Assembly: GCA_019232645.1 (NCBI GenBank)
Contig: JAFANO010000203.1
Coordinates: 1-6,917 of the forward strand
Direction of reading: 5' to 3'
From: Planctomycetaceae bacterium
GTDB lineage: Bacteria > Planctomycetota > Planctomycetia > Isosphaerales > Isosphaeraceae
DNA: 6,917 bases
Shown here: piece after piece, positions 1 through 5,980 of the stretch
How positions within the stretch are numbered: the first letter of the stretch is position 1
Layout of the letters: each line of letters starts with the position of its first letter
Notes under the pieces: generated by a model
Seen by the model: the letters and a program-made list of their open reading frames with translations, nothing else
Databases searched by the model: none
Told to the model about the DNA's origin: nothing
Translations under genes and position numbers: made by a program

Positions 1-135
1 CTCCCGAGCGGATCCCCGTCGTAGGGTCCGTCGCGCGGGCGAGGTTGCCTCCGAACGGCCCGCACGGCGGACCCCCCACGGCGAGATACTCACGCGGCGA
101 TTGCCCTCATCGCACCGCAAAGAGGTTGTTTTCCG
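1..135. other. Upstream intergenic or edge segment, no gene recognised
   Basis: I see no convincing coding frame for a gene ending here and no clear -35/-10 pair. GCGAT (97-101) and ATCGC (109-113) can form a 5-bp hairpin around TGCCCTC, just before the AGAGG site (121-125) of the first gene. It is too short to call a regulatory structure. Confidence 0.3.
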
Positions 136-1539
136 ATGTCAACTGCAACGACCGTCCTCGGTCCTGTCTTCGACTGGAAGCGCTGGCCCGAGTCCGAGGC
201 CCTGATCGAGAACTGGATCGAGTCGGCCCTGGCCGGCAACGCCTTCGCCGCGACGTTGTCCGAGCGGATGCCCGCCGAGACCAGCACCCGGTTCCAGGAC
301 TGGGTCGATCACCTGGTCGTCTCCGACCGGCCTGGCCTGGGCCGACGGCTGGATGGGCTGGGGTTCGTGCGTCAGGCGGCGATGTATGCCGTCGGGGTGC
401 CGGTCCATGCCCATGAGAACGGCATCTTCCCGAGGGTCGCGTTGGCCTCGGGGTCGGGCCCCGAGGTCCGGGAGGTGGCGCTCAAGGTCGAGTCGGTCGC
501 CGATTTCTCGAGGGCGCATGACCTGGGCCTGGAGATCGAGGGGTACGCGCTGGGGCCCTACAGGGTCGGCCGGATCCCTGGCGAGAGGACGAGCCTGGCG
601 GTCGTCGAGCGGCGCGGGTACGCGGGGTTCGAGCCGTTCCCGGGCGAACTGGCCCGCGAGGGCCGGATGAGGCCCCACGCGGCGCGCGACGCGCTGGCCG
701 CTCGCGACCTCTGGCTGGCCCGTCGCCGTCGGTTCGACGACGACGCCGAGGGGTTCGACGCGACCGAGGCGACGCTCGCCCGGATGATCGAGCTGGCCGG
801 GTCGGTCGACCTGGCCTGCCACCTCGTCTTCGAGGTCGAGCGCGCCTACTGGCAGTCGCGGAATCACGCCGCGCGGGTCCAGAAGGCACGGCAGGATCGG
901 CTCGGCCTCGGCTGGGCGAACCACGACCACCACACCTTCCGCTGCTCGCGGCGGTTCTTCCCGCGCGTCATCGGGATGCTCACGTCGCTCGGGTTCGTCC
1001 TCCGCGAGCGGTTCCACGCGGGCGAGCACGCCGGCTGGGGCGCCCAGATCCTGGAGCAGCCGAGGGCGGGGATCGTCGTCTTCGCCGACCTCGACCTCGC
1101 CCCCGACGAGGCCGCGCACGACTTCGCGCACCACGCCCTGCCCGACCTGCCCCGGCCCAACACCGTCGGCCTCTGGGTCGGCCTGCACGGCGAGTCGATC
1201 CTCGAGGCCGGCATGCACCACCTCGAGGCGCGGTTCGACTTCGACGCGCTGCGCGAGGGGCTGAAGGCCGAGTCCGGGATCGAGGTCATGAAGCCGTTCT
1301 CCGACTTCCCCTTCCTCCGCCAGGCGTTCACCGAGGGCGAGCGCTGGCCGGTCGCCCGGCCCCGCGCCGACCGCTGCCTGGCGCTGGGCTGGATCGACGC
1401 CGAGCAGCACGCCAAATTCCTCCGCGAGGGCGCCATCGGCAGCCATCTCGAGGACCTCCAGCGGCGCGAGGGCTACAAGGGCTTCAACCAGCAAGCCGTC
1501 AGCGCCATCATCGCCGCCACCGACCCGAGGCTGCACTGA
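136..1539 (+). CDS. Hypothetical protein with repeated VOC-like (glyoxalase/dioxygenase-fold) modules, possibly DUF1338-related
   Basis: The 467-residue product is soluble, with no signal peptide or membrane segment, and I cannot name its family with certainty. Three stretches share the pattern His-hydrophobic strand, helix, 'LGF'-like strand: DHLVV at residues 58-62 followed by LDGLGFV; DHHTFR at 264-269 followed by LTSLGFV; and MHHLEARF at 360-367 followed by a helix and SGIEVM. The first two are followed by acidic residues that could complete a metal site (E158 in AVVE, E307 in QILEQP). A His near the start and a Glu near the end of a module is the usual metal-ligand layout in the vicinal-oxygen-chelate fold. 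The segment GVPVHAHENGIFPR (87-100) recalls the 'VPVHSTAFRP' segment of DUF1338 proteins such as YdcJ, a group that includes 2-oxoadipate dioxygenase/decarboxylase. The ATG start has AGAGG at 121-125, 10 nt upstream. A metal-dependent dioxygenase or lyase is a hypothesis only; no substrate is suggested by the neighbours. The reading frame is confident, the function is not. Confidence 0.85.
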   Translation: MSTATTVLGPVFDWKRWPESEALIENWIESALAGNAFAATLSERMPAETSTRFQDWVDHLVVSDRPGLGRRLDGLGFVRQAAMYAVGVPVHAHENGIFPRVALASGSGPEVREVALKVESVADFSRAHDLGLEIEGYALGPYRVGRIPGERTSLAVVERRGYAGFEPFPGELAREGRMRPHAARDALAARDLWLARRRRFDDDAEGFDATEATLARMIELAGSVDLACHLVFEVERAYWQSRNHAARVQKARQDRLGLGWANHDHHTFRCSRRFFPRVIGMLTSLGFVLRERFHAGEHAGWGAQILEQPRAGIVVFADLDLAPDEAAHDFAHHALPDLPRPNTVGLWVGLHGESILEAGMHHLEARFDFDALREGLKAESGIEVMKPFSDFPFLRQAFTEGERWPVARPRADRCLALGWIDAEQHAKFLREGAIGSHLEDLQRREGYKGFNQQAVSAIIAATDPRLH

Positions 1540-1547
1540 GCCTCGGG
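1524..1547 (+). terminator. GC-rich hairpin across the stop codon of the VOC-like gene (terminator-like, no T-tract)
   Basis: CCCGAGGCT (1524-1532) and AGCCTCGGG (1539-1547) are perfect reverse complements and form a 9-bp stem with a 6-nt loop, GCACTG. The stop codon TGA (1537-1539) lies across the loop and the 3' arm. No run of T follows, so this is not a canonical intrinsic terminator. It could act as a pause or Rho-associated site, or protect the 3' end of the mRNA. A further GCCTCGG copy at 1550-1556 could pair alternatively with the 5' arm. Confidence 0.4.
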
Positions 1548-1687
1548 ACGCCTCGGCCCGGCCTTCCCCCGCGCGGCGATGAGCCCTCGTGGCCCGGCCA
1601 GGGCGACATCGCCACCCCCTATCCGATCGGAACATGATGCTTGATCATCGCGGTGTGTGCCCCTCCCGACTCACGGTCTCCCGATCC

Positions 1688-1691
1688 GGAG
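1688..1691 (+). promoter_or_regulatory. Ribosome binding site (GGAG) supporting the GTG start at 1700
   Basis: GGAG lies 8 nt before a GTG codon at 1700-1702. This supports that GTG over the in-frame ATG at 1589, because the 37 residues before it are Arg/Pro/Ser-rich and look like translated intergenic DNA, whereas the residues after it give the typical SEFNPYAPP N-terminus. Confidence 0.6.
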
Positions 1692-1699
1692 CCTCGCAC

Positions 1700-2263
1700 G
1701 TGTCCGAATTCAATCCGTACGCGCCCCCCCGGGCGGATGTCTCCTTCGGGCGAACCCCCGCCGGCGATGACGCGGGCGTCTGGAAGTGCGGCAAGCTCCT
1801 GGTCATGACCAAGGACGCCGCGCTCCCCGACCGTTGCGTGCGGTGCAACCAGCCGGCCGACGGCCTGCGGCTCCGGCGCAACCTCTCGTGGCATCCCGCC
1901 GCCTGGTTCCTCCTGCTCGCGATGAGCCCCCTGCTCTACATCATCGTCGCGTTGATCGTCCGCAAGACGGCCAAGATCGAGGTCGGCCTTTGCGAGGAAC
2001 ATCGCGCGCGGAGGCGTCGAGCGATCACCATGGGCTGGCTCGTGAGCCTGGCCGGGATCGCGCTCATGCTCGGCCTGGGCGTCGCCGTGCCCGATCAATA
2101 CACAGGCATGGGCATCCTGATCGGCGTGGTCATCCTCTTCATCGGAATCCTCTATGGCGTCATCGGCGCGCAAGTGACGCCCCCCAAGAGGATCGACAAG
2201 CGATTCGTCTGGCTCAGCAGGGTCAGCCCCGACTACCTCGCGCAACTGCCCGCCTGGGGCTAA
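1700..2263 (+). CDS. Small membrane protein with CxxC...CxxH zinc-ribbon-like pair, function unknown
   Basis: The 187-residue protein begins MSEFNPYAPPRADV, a short proline-rich N-terminus often seen in planctomycete membrane proteins. A cytosolic-looking segment follows with C46-V-R-C49, then a hydrophobic helix (about 69-87), then C98-E-E-H101 and a very basic RARRRR stretch, then two more helices (about 112-130 and 137-157) and a C-terminal tail ending FVWLSRVSPDYLAQLPAW. C46, C49, C98 and H101 could bind one zinc ion, with both halves on the same side of the membrane, since they flank a helix that may be a re-entrant or hairpin element. C30 is a further cysteine of unclear role. The basic patch after the first helix predicts a cytoplasmic position by the positive-inside rule. 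The start is taken as GTG because of the GGAG site and the N-terminus; an ATG at 1589 would add 37 unlikely residues. The aspartyl protease gene begins 34 nt downstream, so the two are probably co-transcribed. No enzymatic motif is visible. Confidence 0.8.
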   Translation: MSEFNPYAPPRADVSFGRTPAGDDAGVWKCGKLLVMTKDAALPDRCVRCNQPADGLRLRRNLSWHPAAWFLLLAMSPLLYIIVALIVRKTAKIEVGLCEEHRARRRRAITMGWLVSLAGIALMLGLGVAVPDQYTGMGILIGVVILFIGILYGVIGAQVTPPKRIDKRFVWLSRVSPDYLAQLPAWG

Positions 2264-2297
2264 TGAGCCCGATCCCACCCATCCGGAGCGGAGCGCC

Positions 2298-3464
2298 ATG
2301 GGTCACGCCTCTCCCTTGATTGTCGTCGGCTTGATGATCCTGTCCGCTTCGGCCCCGGCGCGGGGCGCGGGAGGGAACCCGCCGGAAGAGCTGCTCAAGG
2401 AGAAGGATTTGCGCCGATCGGGGACGACGTATGTCCTGGGAGCGGAGTCGGAGGTCCAGAAGAAGCTACACGATACCCGGGCCTTGTATCAGCAGCTCTC
2501 GTTCTCCGAGAGGAAGCAACAGGAGTTCGCGCAGGGGGTCGCCGGCAACACGGCGCTGATCCAGGATCTGACCCAGCAGCGGATCATGCTCAACCAGCAG
2601 CTCCAGCAAGCGGCGACGGTCGCGCAGAATAACCAGCTCGTCGCGATGATCAACGAGCTCACGGACCGCTTGAACCTGCTCCGCGAGGCGGCGGCCGACC
2701 CGACCACGAAGCGGGAGCTCGACGCCTTGGTCCCCCGCCAGCGCGAGGCGTTCGTCCAGGCGGTGATCGGCCTCAGGCATCTCGTCGACGTGACCTCGGA
2801 GAGATACAAGGCCCTGGCCGAGGATCCACAGGTCAAGGAGGCGCTGGCGGACCTGAACCGGAAGACCAAGGCGAAGCTGACGCTCGGCCCCTCCCGCAGC
2901 TTCCTGGCGAGCGCGAAGCTGCTCGAGAAGGTCGAGGCCTCGGTGCTCACCGCGACCGTCGAGCTGCGCAAGGCGGGGGGCGTGTACTGGCTCGACGCGA
3001 CGTTCAACGGCAAGGTGACCAAGCCGATGGTCTTCGACACGGGGGCGGGGATCACAACGTTGCCGGCCGAGCTGGCCGACGAGATCGGCCTGAAGCCCGG
3101 CCCGACCGATCCCTCGGTCTCCTGCAAGACCGCCGACGGCACGGTGGTCAGGGCGAAGCTGATGACGGTCCCCGCCCTCCGCGTGGGCAAGTTCACGGTC
3201 AAAGACGTCGAGTGCGCCGTGATGCCCCGAGGCAAGGCGGACGTCCCCCCGCTGCTCGGCGTCACCTTTCACAAGTTCTTCACCTACAAGTTCAGCCCCG
3301 AGTCGGGGACGCTGGTCCTGACGAAGGTCGACACTCCCGAGGAGCAGGAGCGGAGGGCCGCTCCCAGGACCGGTTCGTCCCGGGCGTCGCGATCGAGGCG
3401 AGCGGCGAGGCCTGATGGCCCGTCCACCTCGGGCAACAAGGGCGATCCCGCCGGCCCGAATTGA
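2298..3464 (+). CDS. Exported retropepsin-like aspartyl protease with N-terminal coiled coil
   Basis: This 388-residue protein has a signal peptide: a hydrophobic core at about residues 7-19 (LIVVGLMILSASA) and a likely cleavage near ARG-AGG at 22-26, so it should act in the periplasm or at the cell surface. Residues about 50-145 are rich in Gln, Leu and Glu with no helix breakers (for example LTQQRIMLNQQLQQAA) and should form a coiled coil. Residues about 225-343 form a single retropepsin-type domain: the catalytic motif is VFDTGAGITTL (245-255, D247), and the far end of the fold is LLGVTFHKFF (319-328) followed by SGTLVLT. One domain supplies one catalytic Asp, so a homodimer is expected; the coiled coil could provide it. 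C276 and C306 could form a disulfide. The tail after about 345 is Arg/Ser/Pro-rich and disordered-looking. GGAG at 2285-2288 lies 9 nt before the ATG. The fold assignment is firm; the substrate is unknown, and related domains are known that cleave only themselves or bind peptides. Confidence 0.88.
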   Translation: MGHASPLIVVGLMILSASAPARGAGGNPPEELLKEKDLRRSGTTYVLGAESEVQKKLHDTRALYQQLSFSERKQQEFAQGVAGNTALIQDLTQQRIMLNQQLQQAATVAQNNQLVAMINELTDRLNLLREAAADPTTKRELDALVPRQREAFVQAVIGLRHLVDVTSERYKALAEDPQVKEALADLNRKTKAKLTLGPSRSFLASAKLLEKVEASVLTATVELRKAGGVYWLDATFNGKVTKPMVFDTGAGITTLPAELADEIGLKPGPTDPSVSCKTADGTVVRAKLMTVPALRVGKFTVKDVECAVMPRGKADVPPLLGVTFHKFFTYKFSPESGTLVLTKVDTPEEQERRAAPRTGSSRASRSRRAARPDGPSTSGNKGDPAGPN

Positions 3465-3483
3465 GGCGACCGGGGCGATCGGA

Positions 3484-4140
3484 TCAGCCTTCCGACCAGC
3501 CTTCTTCTCCGATCAGCTTGACGAACCGGCAGGGCATCAGGACACGCTGGATGGGGAAGCCGTGGACTTTGCGGATCAGGGTCAGCTCCTGCGCGTCTTC
3601 CTCACCCAGCGGGGCGATGAGGATCCCTTTCTCGTCAAGCTGTTCGAACAGCGTCGCGGGGAATCCGGGAGCACCGGCGGTGACCAGGATGCGGTCGAAG
3701 GGGGCCTCCTCGGGCCAGCCGAGTGTGCCGTCGCCGATCCGGTAATGGATGTTCGTGCGGCACAGGCCGTCGAGGATCGAGCGCGCGCGGAGCGAGAGGA
3801 TGGTGAGCCGCTCGATCGTGAAGACCTCGGCCGCCATGAAGCTCAGCACCGCCGTCTGATAGCCGCTGCCGGTGCCGATCTCCAGGACCCGCTCGGGACC
3901 GCGCAGGGCCAGCTCCTGGGTCATCACCGCGACGACGTAGGGCTGGCTGATCGTCTGTTCCAGGCCGATCGGCACGGCGCGGTCGTCGAGCGCGTGGCTC
4001 CGCTCGGCCGGGGGCAGGAACCGCGCCCGCGAGATCCGCGCCAGCACGTCCAGCACGCGCGGGTCGTCGATCCCGCGGGCCCGGACCTGCCGGGCGATCT
4101 CGGCGCCGGGGGCGTGGTCAGGCGGGTCGGGGATGGACAT
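3484..4140 (-). CDS. pcm: Protein-L-isoaspartate O-methyltransferase
   Basis: The enzyme transfers a methyl group from S-adenosylmethionine to the free carboxylate of L-isoaspartyl residues in aged proteins, starting their repair to normal aspartate; it is normally cytosolic. The 218 residues match the usual bacterial length of about 210. Visible family motifs in order are: PIGLEQTISQPYVVAVMTQ (57-75), the substrate-binding region; VLEIGTGSGYQTAVL (85-99), SAM motif I; FTIER (107-111), the acidic residue expected to hold the ribose; GDG (136-138), motif II; FDRILVTAGAP (148-158); and CRFVKLIGEEGW (204-215), the C-terminal family signature. The gene lies downstream of recJ on the same strand and its ATG is inside the recJ coding region (23-nt overlap), which suggests translational coupling; its own Shine-Dalgarno-like sequence is weak (GAAGAGA about 12 nt upstream). 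The gene ends 19 nt from the convergent protease gene. All expected motifs are present and the gene appears intact. Confidence 0.95.
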   Translation of the reverse strand: MSIPDPPDHAPGAEIARQVRARGIDDPRVLDVLARISRARFLPPAERSHALDDRAVPIGLEQTISQPYVVAVMTQELALRGPERVLEIGTGSGYQTAVLSFMAAEVFTIERLTILSLRARSILDGLCRTNIHYRIGDGTLGWPEEAPFDRILVTAGAPGFPATLFEQLDEKGILIAPLGEEDAQELTLIRKVHGFPIQRVLMPCRFVKLIGEEGWSEG

Positions 4141-5887
4141 GTTCGCCGGTCTCTTCGAGCTGGAAGTCTTTCACCTCGAGCTGGACCTCGCGCTTCCCGC
4201 GCCACTCGCTGATCGAGGGCTGGAAGACGAGCGAGCAGGGCGTGTCCGCCGCCAGCTTCTTCCCCTTCTCGGCCATGTTCCAGGCGATCGCCTTGACGAC
4301 CTGGCCCCCTTGCGTCACGCGGAGCTGGAGGTGGTTCTTCCGCTCGCCGACGGGGCGGGGGTCGCCCAGGATCCGCACGTTGCTGGCCAGGAGCAGCGGT
4401 GAGGGATTGCCGATGCCGTGGGGCTCGAGCATCTCGATCTCCTCGACCACCTTCAAGGTAAGCGTCCCGAGGAGGACCTCGGCGTCGATCGTGAGGACCT
4501 TCTGGAATTGTTCGGCCGTGAGCGAGGCGCGGCAATGCCGTTCGAACCGCTCGGCGAAGACGGGCAGGTGGCCGATGGGGAGTTTGAGGCCCGCGGCGGC
4601 CTTGTGGCCGCCGAAGCCGATCAGGCCCTCGGAGCAGGCCTTGATCGCCGCATAGAGGTCGAGGCCGGTGATCGACCGCGCCGAGCCCTGGCCGATCTCG
4701 TCGCCCAGGGCCACGAGGATCGTCGGCCGGTGGTAGGTCTCGACCAGGCGGCCGGCCACGATCCCGATGACGCCCGGGTGCCAGCCGGGACGCCCTAGGA
4801 CGATCGCACCGCGGTCCCCCAACCCGCCCTGGGCGGCGATCAACTGGTACGCTTCGGCGACCATCTCGCGCTCGACATCCTGACGCCTCGTGTTGCAGCG
4901 GTCGAGCTCCTCGGCGATCTCGCGCGCCAGGATAGTGTCGTCGGTCGTCAGCATCTCGACCGCCCGCTGGGCGCGCTCGAGCCGCCCCGCCGCGTTGATC
5001 CGGGGGGCCAGGCCGAAGCCGACGTTCCCCGTCGTCAGTTGCTTCTTGCCGAGGCAGCCGGAGACTTCCATCAGGGCCCGCAGGCCGACCGACGGCTCGG
5101 CGAGGATCCCGGCCAGCCCGTGCCTGACGAGGATCCGGTTCTCGTCGCCGATCGGGACCACGTCAGCGACGGTGGCCATCGCCACCAAGCCGATCGACCG
5201 GACCAGGAAGTCGCGGAGGTGCGGCGACGCCTTCTTGCCGTCCCCGAAACTCTTGGCGATCTGCCAGGCGAGCTTGAACGCGACGCCGGCGCCGCAGAGG
5301 TCGCGGCAGGGATACCGGCTCCCGGGCAGCCCTGGGTGGACGATCACGTCGGCCTCGGGGAGGTCCGCGCCGATCGTGTGGTGGTCGGTCACGACGAACT
5401 CGAGCCCTAACTCCCGCGCCAGCCGTGCCTCGCGGATCGCCGAGATCCCGCAATCGACCGTGACGACCACCTCCGCCCGGTCCTCGGTCGCGAGCCACCG
5501 CAGGGCCTCGGCATTGACCCCATACCCCTCGTCGACCCGATGCGGGATGTAATAGCCGACGTCGCCGGCCCCCGCCAGGCGAAGGCAGGCCCAGAGGATG
5601 CTCGTCCCGCAGACACCATCGACGTCGTAATCGCCATAGATGACGATCCGTTTCCGGCGGCGGAGGGCGCTGACGATCCGGTCGGCGGCCTCGGCGGCGC
5701 CGGGGAGCAGCTCGGGGTCGTGCAGGCTCCCGAGTCGCGCCTGGAGGAACGCCCGGGCGTGGCCCGGCTCGTCGATTCCCCGGTTCAGGAGGAGCTGCGC
5801 GACCAGCGGCGACAGGTTCGCCTCCCGGCTCAACGCCGTGATCCGCGCCGTGTCGTGGGGCCGCAACCGCCATCGCGTGGTCATCAT
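4118..5887 (-). CDS. recJ: Single-stranded-DNA-specific 5'-3' exonuclease RecJ
   Basis: RecJ degrades single-stranded DNA 5' to 3' in RecF-type recombination, mismatch repair and base excision repair, using two metal ions held by Asp and His residues. With this start the protein has 589 residues, near the E. coli length of 577. DHH-domain motifs are complete: VIYGDYDVDGV (82-92), VTVDCGIS (142-149), VTDHHT (166-171), and ATVADVVP (238-245). RINAAGR is at 296-302. The DHHA1 part shows GWHPGVIGIVAGRL (368-381), GSARSI (401-406) and GFGGHKAAAG (424-433). The C-terminal OB-like region starts near LEPHGIGNPSP (487-497) and ends in KDFQLEE. The usual 'NP' after the DHH motif reads HP here (184-185), a small deviation. 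Two ATG codons stand in tandem (5887 and 5884); AGAGG (5895-5899 on the plus strand as CCTCT) lies 7 or 10 nt before them. An ATG at 5956 would add 23 unlikely residues. recJ lies 93 nt downstream of corA and overlaps pcm. Confidence 0.96.
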   Translation of the reverse strand: MMTTRWRLRPHDTARITALSREANLSPLVAQLLLNRGIDEPGHARAFLQARLGSLHDPELLPGAAEAADRIVSALRRRKRIVIYGDYDVDGVCGTSILWACLRLAGAGDVGYYIPHRVDEGYGVNAEALRWLATEDRAEVVVTVDCGISAIREARLARELGLEFVVTDHHTIGADLPEADVIVHPGLPGSRYPCRDLCGAGVAFKLAWQIAKSFGDGKKASPHLRDFLVRSIGLVAMATVADVVPIGDENRILVRHGLAGILAEPSVGLRALMEVSGCLGKKQLTTGNVGFGLAPRINAAGRLERAQRAVEMLTTDDTILAREIAEELDRCNTRRQDVEREMVAEAYQLIAAQGGLGDRGAIVLGRPGWHPGVIGIVAGRLVETYHRPTILVALGDEIGQGSARSITGLDLYAAIKACSEGLIGFGGHKAAAGLKLPIGHLPVFAERFERHCRASLTAEQFQKVLTIDAEVLLGTLTLKVVEEIEMLEPHGIGNPSPLLLASNVRILGDPRPVGERKNHLQLRVTQGGQVVKAIAWNMAEKGKKLAADTPCSLVFQPSISEWRGKREVQLEVKDFQLEETGEHVHPRPA

Positions 5888-5980
5888 CGACCAACCTCTG
5901 GGAGGATCATGCCGCCGGGGCACGCACGGCTCGTGAAGGGGATCGAGGGCGGACACGCCGGGCCCGCGAGGCCTCGGCGC
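5888..5980. other. corA-recJ intergenic segment
   Basis: The 93 nt between the corA stop and the recJ start contain the recJ ribosome binding site and a loop-less palindrome CGAGGCCTCG (5967-5976) right after the corA stop. No stem-loop with a T-tract is visible, so transcription from corA into recJ is possible. No promoter could be recognised with confidence. Confidence 0.3.
5895..5899 (-). promoter_or_regulatory. Ribosome binding site (AGAGG) of recJ
   Basis: Read on the minus strand, AGAGG stands 7 nt before the first of two tandem ATG codons of recJ (5887) and 10 nt before the second (5884). It places the start here rather than at the upstream in-frame ATG at 5956, and the residues encoded upstream of it have no resemblance to a RecJ N-terminus. 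The same AGAGGTTG octamer precedes the gene at 136. Confidence 0.55.

Noticed and set aside
139..1635. A 498-residue open frame on the minus strand, opposite the first gene
   Set aside because: It has Arg/Pro/Gly/Asp-rich composition without any motif and mirrors a plus-strand frame with coherent secondary structure. Long antisense frames are expected in high-GC DNA.
1619..1650. Short inverted repeats CCGATCGG and ATGAT...ATCAT as an operator
   Set aside because: They are 8-mer and 5-bp stems, lie far from a recognisable promoter and are within chance expectation.
1589..1699. An N-terminal extension of the zinc-ribbon membrane protein from the ATG at 1589
   Set aside because: The 37 residues are Arg/Pro/Ser-rich with no hydrophobic or conserved pattern, while the GTG at 1700 has a GGAG site at good spacing and gives the expected NPYAPP start.
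3415..4212. A 265-residue plus-strand frame across pcm
   Set aside because: It is antisense to pcm, which has every methyltransferase motif; the frame has no recognisable domain and is a GC-driven shadow.
5967..5976. Palindrome CGAGGCCTCG after the corA stop as a terminator
   Set aside because: It has no loop of its own and no T-tract; a 10-nt GC palindrome is common by chance in DNA of this composition.
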